Notes under the pieces: model-generated
Told to the model about the DNA's origin: nothing
Seen by the model: only the letters and a program-made list of their open reading frames with translations
The model's database searches: none
Program-made: the position numbers and the translations under genes
DNA from: Actinomycetales bacterium
GTDB taxonomy: Bacteria; Actinomycetota; Actinomycetes; Actinomycetales; Dermatophilaceae
Length of the DNA stretch: 64,000 nt
Assembly: GCA_016710385.1 (NCBI GenBank)
Contig: JADJVX010000017.1
Location: forward strand, 496,001-560,000
Direction: 5' to 3'
In this document: piece by piece, positions 9,022-18,165 of the stretch
Numbering within the stretch: the first letter of the stretch is position 1
Layout: every line of letters begins with the position of its first letter

Positions 9022-10035
9022 TCAGGTCAGCCGCACGCGCGGGTCGATGACGCCGTAGAGGACGTCGACGACAAGGTTGGCGACCACGACGAACGTCGAG
9101 GCCACGATGACGATTCCGACGATGATCGGCAGGTCGGTGGTCTCGATCGCTCTCACGGCCGTATAGCCCAAGCCACGGAACCCGAAGACCTGCTCCGTGA
9201 TCACCGCGCCGCCGAGCAGACCGCCGAGGTCCATGCCGGCCGCGGTGACGATCGGGGTGAGTGCGGCGCGCAGGCCGTGCTTGCGGATGACGGTGGATTC
9301 CTTGACACCCTTGGCCCGGGCGGTGCGGATGTAGTCCTCGGACATCGTCTCGAGCATGTAAGCGCGAGTCAGCCGCACATAGGAGGCGGCGAAGACCATC
9401 GCCAGTGTGATAGCGGGCAGGGTAAGGGACTGCGCCCAGGCCAGCGGATCGTCGGTGATGGGCACGAAGCGCGGGATGTCGACGAGCTTCATCTTGATGG
9501 CGACGAAGGTCAGCAACAACAGACCGATGAAGAAGGTCGGTAGCGAGAAGCCGATCAGGGCCAGACCGACGATGACACGGTCGAGCCATTTGCCTCGGTT
9601 GAGCGCGGCGAGGATGCCGCCGCTCACCCCCGCGAGCATCCAGAGCACGAAGGCAGCGAGCGCGATCGACGCGGACACCGGCAGGGTGTCCTTGACGATC
9701 TCGGTGACCGACTTGTGGGCCATCACCGAATAGCCCAAGCAGGGGGCCTCACAGGTCGTGACGATCTCAGGGGACGCCGCCTGCAGTGCCGGGTCATCCG
9801 GGTACTTGCGGTCGACGAAGATGCCCTGGACGAACTTGGCGTACTGCACGGCCAAAGGCTTGTCGTAACCGAGAGCCTTGCGGTTGCCCTCGATGACAGC
9901 CGGGGTGCAGTTCTTGCCGCACGTGAGCCGGGCCGGGTCCTCGGGCGCTGCGAAAAAGAGCAGGAATGTCGCCATGCTGATGATGAGCAGCATCACGACG
10001 ACCGAGATGAGCCTTCTGATGATGTAGAAGAACAT
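9022..10035 (-). CDS. Peptide-type ABC transporter permease (DppB family)
   Basis: A 337-residue inner-membrane permease with about six membrane segments; the first is at residues 10-30. A large extracytoplasmic loop with four cysteines (TCGKNC, TCEAPC) follows the first helix. The cytoplasmic coupling (EAA) segment is DYIRTARAKGVKESTVIRKHGLRAA. It pairs with the DppC-like permease at 12093. The two permease genes are separated by a lipoprotein gene, which is not the usual B-C order. A 17-bp hairpin lies in the 202-bp gap upstream. Confidence 0.92.
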   Translation of the reverse strand: MFFYIIRRLISVVVMLLIISMATFLLFFAAPEDPARLTCGKNCTPAVIEGNRKALGYDKPLAVQYAKFVQGIFVDRKYPDDPALQAASPEIVTTCEAPCLGYSVMAHKSVTEIVKDTLPVSASIALAAFVLWMLAGVSGGILAALNRGKWLDRVIVGLALIGFSLPTFFIGLLLLTFVAIKMKLVDIPRFVPITDDPLAWAQSLTLPAITLAMVFAASYVRLTRAYMLETMSEDYIRTARAKGVKESTVIRKHGLRAALTPIVTAAGMDLGGLLGGAVITEQVFGFRGLGYTAVRAIETTDLPIIVGIVIVASTFVVVANLVVDVLYGVIDPRVRLT

Positions 10036-10178
10036 TCGGGTCGACCCGGGGTCTCCGGGCAGTCACCTGCCTTCCATGCGCGCGGGGATATCAGCCGGTG
10101 GCGGCTGACGGTGGCGGTTTCACGATGGCGGGCTGCCGGTCCGAGAGAGGCGCAGCGGCAGCGCAAGGGTCATCGGGT

Positions 10179-10216
10179 GGTGTGGGGTGCCGACGGATTC
10201 GTCGGCACCCCACACC
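10179..10216 (-). terminator. Perfect 17-bp hairpin after the lipoprotein gene
   Basis: The arms 10179-10195 and 10200-10216 are exactly complementary around the loop GATT, starting 22 nt past the stop of the substrate-binding protein gene. No U-tract follows on the minus strand. It may attenuate transcription, or stabilise the upstream lipoprotein message against 3' decay so that the binding protein outnumbers the permeases. Confidence 0.6.
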
Positions 10217-10237
10217 GGGTCACTGCTGAGGGAAGAA

Positions 10238-11962
10238 CTACTTGACGGCGATGTTCGCGAAGTCGACGTAGCCACCCATGAGGGAGTTGACCTCGAAGTT
10301 CTTGACGCCAGACCCGAAGGTGAAGGTGAACTTCTGGTTGATCAACGGAATGACGCCGACCTTCTTGACGATCATCGCGTCGATGGCGCCCCATGCCTTC
10401 TCACGCTCAGCGGCGTCGGTGATGGTGTAGGCCTTGTCGATCGCCGCGTTAACCTCAGCGTCGTTGAAGTAGCCGTAGTCCTGGCCCGAGCCGCCGGCGC
10501 TGATGTTGACGCGGCCGTCGAACAGCGGAGGCAGAACGGTCGAACCCGACGGCCAGTCAGCACCCCAGCCGGCCCAGAAGGCGTCCTTCGTGGCGTAGGC
10601 GGGGCTCTGGATGGTCGCGTAGTACTTCGCGGTCAGCGGCTCGAGCGTGACGTTGAAGCCGGCCTTGTCCCAGTCGGACTTCAGGGCCGCGAAGGCCTTG
10701 TCCGAGGTCGGACGCGAGCGGTACACGACGGTGATGTTGACCGGAGTCGCGATGCCGGCGTCGGTGAGGACCTTCTTGGCCGCCTCGGGGTCACCCTTGG
10801 CCGGCGTGCCGAACGGGTTGGAGTCCTGGTAGCACGGGAGCTCCTTGTTGCACATCGCGTTGGTCGTGAGGGCGACCTGCGTGCCACCGAGGGCCGTGAC
10901 GTAGGCATCCTTGTTCGTGGCCATCGCGAAGGCCTGGCGGGCCTTTTCGTTGGTGAACGCGGCGCTCTTGACGTTGGGCTGGATGTAGTCGGTGTAAGGC
11001 GAGGTCGGGTTGACCGTGCGCTTCATGACGTTGGCGTCCGCTGCAATCTGGGCGAGCTTGGCCGGCGGGGCCGAGCCCTGGGTCACCATGAACTTGTCGT
11101 TGCCCGAGTCGGCCAGCAGGCGCTCGTAAATGGTGTCACCCTGGACGCCGAGGTCGTACTGGATGACGTCCGGGTAGGCCTTGCGGACCGTGTCGGTCTT
11201 CTCGTCCCAGTTGGGGTTGCGGACGAACTTGCCGCCCTTGTCCTTGTCGAAGGTGCCCTCGAGCTTGTACGGGCCGGAGGAGAAGATGGCGTAGTCGCTG
11301 GCCTCACCCTTGTCCTTGTCGGCGCGGTACGGAGCGTAGGCAAGCAGACCGGCGGTCGCGACGTTGAAGTCGGTCCACGGGGTCTTGAACTTGATGGTGA
11401 TCGTCTTGCCCTCGCAGGTCACGGCCTTGTCGAACTCGGCCTGACCCTCCTTGGTGTAGGGGCCCTTGTAGACCGACGCGCCGTCGGCAGCCGAAGGCAC
11501 ATCGAGGAAGGTGATGATGTAGTTCGGGCCACCGGTGATGACGTCCTGGGCGAACGTGCGCGAGAGACCGTACTTGACGTCCTCACACTTGATGTCCTGC
11601 CCGTCCTCCCACTTGACGCCGTCCTTGAGGGTGAACTTCCAGGTCTTGCCGCCGTCGGACATGGTGCCCGTGTCGGTCGCCAGGTCGGGGACGACCTTGG
11701 AGTCCTTGCCCGCGGTGTAGGTGGTCAGGCTGCGGTACATGACCCGGCTGGCGAACTCGATGTCCGCGCCGATGTAGACCCGCTGGGGGTCCCAGTGCTC
11801 CTGCGGACCGAGGTTGACCATGTAGATGGTCCCACCCTTGGTGGCAGCGGCCGCGGAGCTTGAGCTGGTGGCCGTGCTCCCTCCACTGCTGCACGCAGCC
11901 GCCGCGAGTGCGACCACCGCACCGAGGGCGACGCCGATCGCGCCCTTCTTCGTGCGCATCAT
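10238..11962 (-). CDS. ABC transporter substrate-binding lipoprotein (peptide family, SBP_bac_5)
   Basis: A 574-residue extracytoplasmic solute-binding protein. The signal peptide has a hydrophobic stretch to residue 23 and a lipobox LAAAAC, with Cys24 as the lipidation site, followed by a Ser/Thr-rich tether. The family-5 core includes WEDGQDIKCEDVKYGLSRTFA, APYRADKDKG and NPFGTPAKGDPEAAKKVL. Start ATG 11962 has AAGGAG 5 nt upstream, a strong site. Codon use is very GC-biased with many Lys AAG codons, suggesting high expression, and it carries no GTATGCCG octamer. It is a paralogue of the lipoprotein at 13294. The ligand is unknown; peptides are the family default. Confidence 0.93.
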   Translation of the reverse strand: MMRTKKGAIGVALGAVVALAAAACSSGGSTATSSSSAAAATKGGTIYMVNLGPQEHWDPQRVYIGADIEFASRVMYRSLTTYTAGKDSKVVPDLATDTGTMSDGGKTWKFTLKDGVKWEDGQDIKCEDVKYGLSRTFAQDVITGGPNYIITFLDVPSAADGASVYKGPYTKEGQAEFDKAVTCEGKTITIKFKTPWTDFNVATAGLLAYAPYRADKDKGEASDYAIFSSGPYKLEGTFDKDKGGKFVRNPNWDEKTDTVRKAYPDVIQYDLGVQGDTIYERLLADSGNDKFMVTQGSAPPAKLAQIAADANVMKRTVNPTSPYTDYIQPNVKSAAFTNEKARQAFAMATNKDAYVTALGGTQVALTTNAMCNKELPCYQDSNPFGTPAKGDPEAAKKVLTDAGIATPVNITVVYRSRPTSDKAFAALKSDWDKAGFNVTLEPLTAKYYATIQSPAYATKDAFWAGWGADWPSGSTVLPPLFDGRVNISAGGSGQDYGYFNDAEVNAAIDKAYTITDAAEREKAWGAIDAMIVKKVGVIPLINQKFTFTFGSGVKNFEVNSLMGGYVDFANIAVK

Positions 11963-11984
11963 GCAATCTCCTTGTGAGCGCTAC

Positions 11985-12025
11985 CCGTCGCTGGCGCGAC
12001 GGACTGAGCCGCAGCGGTTGCTGCG
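11985..12025 (-). promoter_or_regulatory. Two small hairpins in the lipoprotein mRNA leader
   Basis: CCGTCGC and GCGACGG pair at 11985-12002 around a 4-nt loop, and CGCAGC and GCTGCG at 12010-12025. Both lie in the 130-bp gap upstream of the lipoprotein start. They could stabilise the leader or control read-through from the permease gene; no known riboswitch is recognised. Confidence 0.35.
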
Positions 12026-12092
12026 AGCTGTTCCACATCGATCCCGCATAAAGAACCGATGAGTGGTTGGGCCCTACTCCAGGAACCGCCGG

Positions 12093-13112
12093 TCACGACC
12101 GGTCGGCCTTGGGGTCGAGGGCATCCCGGAGGCCATCGCCGAGCAAGTTGAAGGCGAGCACGATGAGGAACACCGTGAGCCCCGGGAAGATGAAGTAGGC
12201 CGGGTCGGGGATGGCGTAGGCGACCGAGTCGTTGAGGATCGCCCCGAGCGAGGCCGTGGGGGGGTTGATGCCGACCCCGAGGAAGCCCAGTGCGGCTTCG
12301 GCGGAGATGTTGGCCGGCAGGATCAGCGTCGTGTAGACCAGGATCGGGGCCCACAGGTGCGGCAGCAGCTCTTTGAAATAGATGCGGCCGGCCCGGGCAC
12401 CGAGCGACCGCGCCGCCTCGACGAACTCACGCTCTCGCAGTGACAGCACCTGGCCGCGGATGATGCGGGCGAAGAACGGGTGGCCGAAGAAGCCGAGCAC
12501 CAAGGCCATGAAGGCGACCTTGGCCTTGTTGTCGGCCGAGGAGATGCCCATGATCGATGCGATCCGGCTGACGAGCACCGGCCCGAGCGAGAGCAGCATG
12601 AGGGTGCTTGGGAAGGACAGCACCAGGTCGAGGAAGCGGCTGATCAGCCAGTCCAACCGACCCTTGGAGAAGCCCGCGACCAGACCGAGCGTCACACCGA
12701 GGACGACCGAGATCAGGGTGGCGAGGATCGCGACGGTCAACGATGTGGTGATACCGGTGACGATGCGCGAGAAGAGGTCACGTCCGGTGCCCGGCTCGAC
12801 GCCGAGCCAGTGGTCGCGTGAGATGCCGCCGGCGAAGCCCTCGGGGAGCGACCCGAGACCCTGGACGAGGGCCGGGTTGAAGTCGTCGGGACGCAGCCAG
12901 CCGAGCTTGACCATGAACGGCGATGTGGCCGCCACGACAACGATCAGCACTGAGAAGACGAACGCCGTCATGGTGATCTTGTCGCGCGCCAGTCGGCTGC
13001 GGACGATCTCCCACGGAGTGCGACCTTTAATGGCAACGGCCCCGTCTGTCGCGGAAACAGCGGCGTCCGGCGGCGGAGGCTGCACTTTTTCCGGTGCGGC
13101 GGGAGCGCTCAT
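12093..13112 (-). CDS. Peptide-type ABC transporter permease (DppC family)
   Basis: A 339-residue permease with an N-terminal Pro/Ala-rich cytoplasmic tail, a first membrane segment at about residues 48-70 (ITMTAFVFSVLIVVVAATSP), an external loop containing LGVEPGTGRDLFSR typical of DppC, and five further helices. The EAA loop is REFVEAARSLGARAGRIYFKE. ATG 13112 has GGAAAGGA about 10 nt upstream. It is the partner of the DppB-like permease at 9022 and lies between the two lipoprotein genes. Confidence 0.92.
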   Translation of the reverse strand: MSAPAAPEKVQPPPPDAAVSATDGAVAIKGRTPWEIVRSRLARDKITMTAFVFSVLIVVVAATSPFMVKLGWLRPDDFNPALVQGLGSLPEGFAGGISRDHWLGVEPGTGRDLFSRIVTGITTSLTVAILATLISVVLGVTLGLVAGFSKGRLDWLISRFLDLVLSFPSTLMLLSLGPVLVSRIASIMGISSADNKAKVAFMALVLGFFGHPFFARIIRGQVLSLREREFVEAARSLGARAGRIYFKELLPHLWAPILVYTTLILPANISAEAALGFLGVGINPPTASLGAILNDSVAYAIPDPAYFIFPGLTVFLIVLAFNLLGDGLRDALDPKADRS

Positions 13113-13293
13113 CCGTGCCGTTCCTTTCCGTCGATGCTCGAGGAGGTGGGCCTGACGTGCGCTCTACGACGCGCCGGTAGGCCGTGGCTCACCATAGCCG
13201 GACTGTCCACGCAGTGGAACGACCCAAGGAGCGTTGTTCTCCGGATCGTGATCCAGCTGTGCCCTTCCCAGGGGCTCGCGGCGGTCCAGACCC

Positions 13294-15096
13294 TCACGGG
13301 GCGACCCCGACCGCGGCCAGATCCGGCCACCCGCCAAAGAAGGGGTTGTCCGCATATCCAGTGATCGACGATCCGTGCAGGAAGACCCGCTGCCGCTCCC
13401 CCAACGCCACATGGCCGCCGAGCTTGGCGATGGTGAGATCGAGAGCCCCCCACGCCGCCGCGCGCGCGGCAGGGTCGGTGACGCTATACGCGGCCTCGAT
13501 CCCGGTGTTCACGGCGTCGTCGTTGAAGTAGCCGTAATCGGTGCCGGAACTCGTCGCGGTGAGGTTGATCCGCCCGTCGAAGATGTTCGGGATGACGGCT
13601 GCGCCCGAGGGATAGTCGGCGAACCACGCTGCGCGAAACACGTCGTATGCCGTCGCGGCGTCGGGCTCGGCGATGGTGCGGTAGTAGTTCTCGCCGAGCG
13701 CGGCGAGTTCCACCGCGAAACCGCCTGCCTCCCAACGTGTTTTGAGCGCGGCGAAGGCGGCGTCGGCCGTCGGTGAGCTGCGGTAGGCGACCTTGACCTG
13801 CACCGGGAGCGCAATGCCCGCTGCGGTGAGCAGCGCCTGCGCAGCGGCCGGGTCGCCGCTGGGTGGCGTGCCGAACGGCGAGGTCTGCCCACTGCCCGGC
13901 ACGGACGCGGCGAGCACGGCATACGTGGGACGCATGAGGTCGGTCCCGTATGCCGTGGCGAAGGCTTCGCGGTCTGTCGCCATTGCAAATGCTTGGCGCA
14001 CAGTCGGATTGGTCATGACTGGACTGCGGAAGTTGGGGAGTAGGTGTTCGACCGTGCCGCTGCGCGCAGTGGTGATGCGCGAGCGGGCGCTCTGGTCGTC
14101 GCGAGCCTGATCGAGGACCGCCCGGGGAAGCTCGGTGAGGCCGATGGCCGTGTCGTCGGGGGCCTTGCTCTCGATGAGCCGGGTGGCCAGGCCTGCGAGT
14201 GGAATCCCCTCGCGCAGGTCGATCGCGTCCGGCAGTGCCTTGCGTAACGGGTCGGACTCGGCCTTCCACTGCGGGTTGCGCACGAAGGTGCCGCCGGTGC
14301 CCGAGGACCAGCCCTTCTCCAATCGATAGGGCCCGCAGGAGAAGACGTCAAAACCGCCGGCCGCGCCGCGGTCCTTGTCCGCGCGATAGGGCGCGAAGGC
14401 CGGCATCGCTACGACGTGCGGGAAGTCCGGGACGGCCACCTTGAGCCGGAAGGTGATCGTGCGGTCGGCGCAGCTCACTGCCTTGTCGAAGAGATCCTGG
14501 CCGGTGGGCTCGAAGGGTCCGCCGTAGGCCGAGACGTCGGCGCCGGTGGCGTTCTTGATCCGAGGGATGTCCAGCAGGGTGACGGGATAGGACGAGCCAC
14601 CCGGCAGTTGGGTGCGGGCGAAATTGCGGGAGACCCCGTATTTCACGTCCTGGCAGGTCAGCGCCTGACCGTCCTCCCAGGCCAGCCCGTCGCGGAGGGT
14701 GAAGGTCCACACCCGGCCGCCCTCGGTGGCCGCGCCGGTGTCGGTCGCGAGGTCGCCGGTGAGTCCGGCCGCGCCGCCTAGGCCGCCGGCCGGGTAGCCG
14801 GTGAGAGTGCGCAGGAAGGTCCGCAGCGCCACGGCCTGCTCGGGACCGGCGCCGACACGCGCAGGATCCCACAGCGCCATCGTCCGGTCGGTGAGCAACC
14901 GCACCGTGCCACCAGGAACACCCCCCGCCGACCCCGGTATGCCGGTGGGCCCAGTCCCAGCGCTCGCTCCCGCCGTCGTCGCGCTTGGCGTGGCGTCACC
15001 CGGGGTGGTGGTGCAGCCGGCCAGCGCGGCGGTGAGCACGACAGCCACCTGCACCGCCATGGCGGTTGTCCTGAGCCGCACCGTTGACCTGCTCAT
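13294..15096 (-). CDS. Second ABC substrate-binding lipoprotein (paralogue)
   Basis: A 600-residue family-5 solute-binding protein. The lipobox is LTAALAGC, with Cys28 as the lipidation site and a Ala/Gly/Thr/Pro-rich tether to about residue 62. The core closely parallels the lipoprotein at 10238: WEDGQALTCQDVKYGVSRNFA, APYRADKDRG, SPFGTPPSGDPAAAQALL and GTDYGYFNDDAVNTGIEAAY. The pair therefore arose by duplication, with divergence in codon use: this copy has several GTATGCCG octamers and far fewer lysines. It sits 51 nt after typA and 181 bp before the DppC permease. It may widen the ligand range of a single importer. Confidence 0.9.
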   Translation of the reverse strand: MSRSTVRLRTTAMAVQVAVVLTAALAGCTTTPGDATPSATTAGASAGTGPTGIPGSAGGVPGGTVRLLTDRTMALWDPARVGAGPEQAVALRTFLRTLTGYPAGGLGGAAGLTGDLATDTGAATEGGRVWTFTLRDGLAWEDGQALTCQDVKYGVSRNFARTQLPGGSSYPVTLLDIPRIKNATGADVSAYGGPFEPTGQDLFDKAVSCADRTITFRLKVAVPDFPHVVAMPAFAPYRADKDRGAAGGFDVFSCGPYRLEKGWSSGTGGTFVRNPQWKAESDPLRKALPDAIDLREGIPLAGLATRLIESKAPDDTAIGLTELPRAVLDQARDDQSARSRITTARSGTVEHLLPNFRSPVMTNPTVRQAFAMATDREAFATAYGTDLMRPTYAVLAASVPGSGQTSPFGTPPSGDPAAAQALLTAAGIALPVQVKVAYRSSPTADAAFAALKTRWEAGGFAVELAALGENYYRTIAEPDAATAYDVFRAAWFADYPSGAAVIPNIFDGRINLTATSSGTDYGYFNDDAVNTGIEAAYSVTDPAARAAAWGALDLTIAKLGGHVALGERQRVFLHGSSITGYADNPFFGGWPDLAAVGVAP

Positions 15097-15147
15097 TCAG
15101 CCGTACCCCTCGGATCCCTCGGATCGTCCGTCGGTTTGTCCCTGGGT

Positions 15148-17112
15148 TCACCCCTCGGACTTCGCCGCGGCCCTGGCTCGGGCTGCGGTGCGTGCGCGTT
15201 CGATCTGGTCGAGCACGACCTTACGGATGCGCACCGCCTCCGGGGTGACCTCCACACATTCGTCTTCGCGGCAGAACTCCAGGGACTGCTCCAACGACAG
15301 GCGTCGCGGTGGGATGAGCCGCTCGAGCACCTCCGAGGTCGACGAGCGCACGTTGGAGAGCTTCTTCTCCTTGGTGATGTTGACGTCCATGTCCTCGGTG
15401 CGGGAGTTTTCGCCGACGATCATCCCCTCGTAGACCTCGGTCGTCGGCTCGACGAACAGGGTGCCGCGTTCCTGGAGATTGAACATCGCATACGAAGTGG
15501 CCGGGCCGCTGCGGTCGGCAACCAGCGATCCGGTGAGGCGGGTGGTGATAGGCCCTGCCCACCCGGCATACCCCTCGAACACGTGGTGGGCGATGCCGGT
15601 GCCGCGGGTCTCGGTGAGGAACTCGGTGCGGAACCCGATCAGCCCACGCGACGGCACGACGAACTCCATCCGGACCCATCCGGTGCCGTGATTGGTCATC
15701 TGCTCCATCTGTCCCTTACGGGCGGCCATGAGCTGGGTGACCGTGCCGAGGAACTCCTCGGGGATGTCGACGGTGAGCCGTTCCATCGGCTCGTGGACCT
15801 TGCCGTCGACGAGCTTGGTGACCACCTGGGGTTTGCCCACGGTGAGCTCGAACCCCTCCCGGCGCATCTGCTCGACGAGGATCGCCAGCGCCAACTCGCC
15901 GCGGCCCTGGACCTCCCAGGTGTCGGGGCGTTCGGTGGGCAGCACCCGGATGGAGACGTTGCCGACGAGTTCGCGCTCGATGCGGTCCTTGACCAACCGT
16001 GCCGTGACCTTCGCGCCGCGGACCCGGCCGGCCATCGGTGAGGTATTGGTGCCGATGGTCATCGAGATGGCCGGCTCGTCGACGGTGATGAGCGGCAAGG
16101 GCCGCGGGTTGTCCGGGTCGGCAAGGGTTTCGCCGATCATGATGTCGTCGATGCCGGCGATGGCGATGATGTCGCCGGGGCCGGCGTGCTTGTCGGGGTC
16201 TAGCGGCTTGCGCTCCAGGCCCTCTGTCATGAGCAACTCGGTGATCTTCACCTTGGCCACCGATCCGTCGCGCCGGATCCATGCCACCTGCTGGCCCTTG
16301 CGGATGGTGCCGTTGTAGACCCGCAGCAGCGCCAGGCGACCGAGGAAGTTGGACGAGTCGAGGTTGGTCACGTGAGCCTGCAGCGGCGCGCCCTCCTGGT
16401 AGACCGGCGCCGGGATGGTCTCCATGATCGTCGCGAAGAGCGGCTCGAGGTCACCGTTGTCCGGCAGCCCACCGTCCTCCGGCCGGTTGAGGCTGGCGCG
16501 GCCGGCCTTGGCCGAGGCATAAACGATGGGGAACTCCAACGCTGCGTCTTGGTGGCGTTCGTCCTCGGACCCCTCGAGCAGGTCCATGAACAGCTCGTAG
16601 ACCTCGTCGACGACCTCGGCGATGCGAGCATCGGGGCGATCGACCTTGTTGATGCACAACACGACCGGCTTGTGCGCCGTGAGCGCCTTGCGCAGCACGA
16701 ACCGGGTCTGCGGCAGGGGCCCCTCGGAGGCGTCGACGAGCAGGACCACACCGTCGACCATCGACAGCCCACGCTCGACCTCGCCGCCGAAATCGGCGTG
16801 CCCGGGGGTGTCGATGATGTTGATCGTCACACCCTCGGGGTGACCAGCAGCCACGGCGGACGGGCCGTTGTAGTGGATCGCGGTGTTCTTCGCGAGGATC
16901 GTGATGCCCTTCTCGCGCTCCAGGTCTCCGCTGTCCATCGCGCGTTCCTCGACATGCTGGTGTGCACCGAAGGCACCGCCCTGCCAGAGCATCTTGTCGA
17001 CCAGGGTGGTCTTGCCGTGGTCGACGTGGGCAACGATGGCGACATTGCGCACGTCAGTGCGCCGCGACTGGGCGGCCGGGCGCGCCGGAGATTCGGTGGA
17101 CAGCGAAGGCAT
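15148..17112 (-). CDS. typA: Translational GTPase TypA/BipA
   Basis: A ribosome-associated GTPase of the EF-G/LepA superfamily, involved in ribosome assembly and stress adaptation. It is 654 residues. G1 is AHVDHGKTT (about residues 28-36), G3 DTPGHADFGGEVER, G4 NKVD, followed by domain II, EF-G-like domain V (PSRGLIGFRTEFLTETRGTG) and the BipA-specific C-terminal domain ending in basic residues. No Shine-Dalgarno precedes ATG 17112; GAGACT ends 7 nt upstream and may be a weak leaderless -10. It follows the NUDIX gene by 34 nt and precedes the ABC lipoprotein by 51 nt. Confidence 0.95.
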   Translation of the reverse strand: MPSLSTESPARPAAQSRRTDVRNVAIVAHVDHGKTTLVDKMLWQGGAFGAHQHVEERAMDSGDLEREKGITILAKNTAIHYNGPSAVAAGHPEGVTINIIDTPGHADFGGEVERGLSMVDGVVLLVDASEGPLPQTRFVLRKALTAHKPVVLCINKVDRPDARIAEVVDEVYELFMDLLEGSEDERHQDAALEFPIVYASAKAGRASLNRPEDGGLPDNGDLEPLFATIMETIPAPVYQEGAPLQAHVTNLDSSNFLGRLALLRVYNGTIRKGQQVAWIRRDGSVAKVKITELLMTEGLERKPLDPDKHAGPGDIIAIAGIDDIMIGETLADPDNPRPLPLITVDEPAISMTIGTNTSPMAGRVRGAKVTARLVKDRIERELVGNVSIRVLPTERPDTWEVQGRGELALAILVEQMRREGFELTVGKPQVVTKLVDGKVHEPMERLTVDIPEEFLGTVTQLMAARKGQMEQMTNHGTGWVRMEFVVPSRGLIGFRTEFLTETRGTGIAHHVFEGYAGWAGPITTRLTGSLVADRSGPATSYAMFNLQERGTLFVEPTTEVYEGMIVGENSRTEDMDVNITKEKKLSNVRSSTSEVLERLIPPRRLSLEQSLEFCREDECVEVTPEAVRIRKVVLDQIERARTAARARAAAKSEG

Positions 17113-17146
17113 AGGGGACAGTCTCGCAGCACTTCCAGGATCAGGA

Positions 17147-17599
17147 TTACAGCCGCGCAGCGATGGCGTGCACGATGGCGATGTCGGGGTCGAGCCAGGG
17201 GACCTCCCAGAGCTGCCCGCGGGTTAGCCAGCGCACCTCGTCGTGGGCTTCGCCCGCTGCCGGTATGCCGTGCGCCCGGCCTTGCAGCCGGTCCCCCTCG
17301 GCGATCGGCGTCGCCCACCACACCCTCATGTGCAGGACGCCGACCAAGGGCCAGGTGTCATCGGGCAACGGGCCGGGCAATGGGTCTCCGAGGTTCACTC
17401 GCAGGCCGAGTTCTTCAGCCAGCTCGCGGTGGAGGGCATTCAGCGGGGTTTCACCGGCCTCGACCTTGCCGCCGGGCAACTCCCATCGGCCGGCAAGCTC
17501 AGCGGGAGCCCTCCGTCGCGCCGACAGCACCACTCTGGGAGCGGTGAGGCTGTCGACGATGGCGGCGGCAACGATCAACGTTGGCTTCAGCCCAGTCAC
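17147..17599 (-). CDS. NUDIX hydrolase, MutT-like
   Basis: A 150-residue pyrophosphohydrolase with a complete NUDIX box, GKVEAGETPLNALHRELAEE followed by LGL, matching GX5EX7REUXEEXGU. The preceding GRWELPGG is typical of MutT-type enzymes that clean oxidised or free nucleotides; the exact substrate cannot be read from sequence. The start is set at GTG 17599, which overlaps the TGA of the upstream MarR gene (GTGA), a standard coupling arrangement. The TTG at 17635 would intrude 36 bp into that gene. Confidence 0.88.
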   Translation of the reverse strand: MTGLKPTLIVAAAIVDSLTAPRVVLSARRRAPAELAGRWELPGGKVEAGETPLNALHRELAEELGLRVNLGDPLPGPLPDDTWPLVGVLHMRVWWATPIAEGDRLQGRAHGIPAAGEAHDEVRWLTRGQLWEVPWLDPDIAIVHAIAARL

Positions 17600-18165
17600 G
17601 ACAGGGTGTCCAGGTCCTGAAGGAGGGCTTGCCAATGGTCTGGCGGCACGTCGTCTCCGATGACGTCGAGCAGCCCGTCCATGGCGCGCTCGACCATCTG
17701 GACCACTTCCCGTCCCTTCTCACTGAGCGTGAGCGTGTTCATCCGACTGTCCCGATACGACGGTGATCGCTCGATGAGTCCGCTCCCCTCAAGCACTGCC
17801 ATCCGTCGACTGATCGTGGGATGAGTGCAGAGGAGATACTCCGCAAGCAGCGCGGTTGAGGACGGTCTGACGGCCAGTCTCCGCAACAGGTGAACGTCCA
17901 CCACGGTCACGTCAACCACCGTCACGTCTGGCCCTTCGTCCCATCTGCCGACATTCTCCCGGTAGCCATCTGTGCGCCTGCTGCGATCCCACGCCTCGAG
18001 CCCGCTCACTGCCCTGCGGTTTGCGCGCTCTCCGTCGTGGTGGGTGGTGACCTCTGCCCAGTTGATCCCTGCCACGACTTCGGCGAGTTGCCGTTCGAGG
18101 AGCACGTGCGCATTGCGCAGCAGGACAAACAGATTCCGCGCGTCCTGAGCATCGGGCCGCTGCAT
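17596..18165 (-). CDS. MarR family transcriptional regulator
   Basis: A 189-residue regulator with a central winged helix: LLAEYLLCTHPTISRRMAVL as the helix-turn-helix and RSPSYRDSRMNTLTLSEKG as the wing, flanked by dimerisation helices. Between the first helix and the DNA-binding domain lies an unusual insert with a short duplicated sequence (DVTVVDVTVVDV, about 12 bp duplicated near 17910-17935). ATG 18165 is chosen; GTG 18279 would add an arginine-rich tail with no family match. Its stop overlaps the NUDIX start. The ligand and targets are unknown; local control of the downstream genes is inferred only from position. Confidence 0.8.
   Translation of the reverse strand: MQRPDAQDARNLFVLLRNAHVLLERQLAEVVAGINWAEVTTHHDGERANRRAVSGLEAWDRSRRTDGYRENVGRWDEGPDVTVVDVTVVDVHLLRRLAVRPSSTALLAEYLLCTHPTISRRMAVLEGSGLIERSPSYRDSRMNTLTLSEKGREVVQMVERAMDGLLDVIGDDVPPDHWQALLQDLDTLS

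Noticed and set aside
10187..11863. 558-residue plus-strand ORF opposite the lipoprotein gene
   Set aside because: Mirror of a strongly GC3-biased gene; no domain, and the lipoprotein has a lipobox and a good ribosome site.
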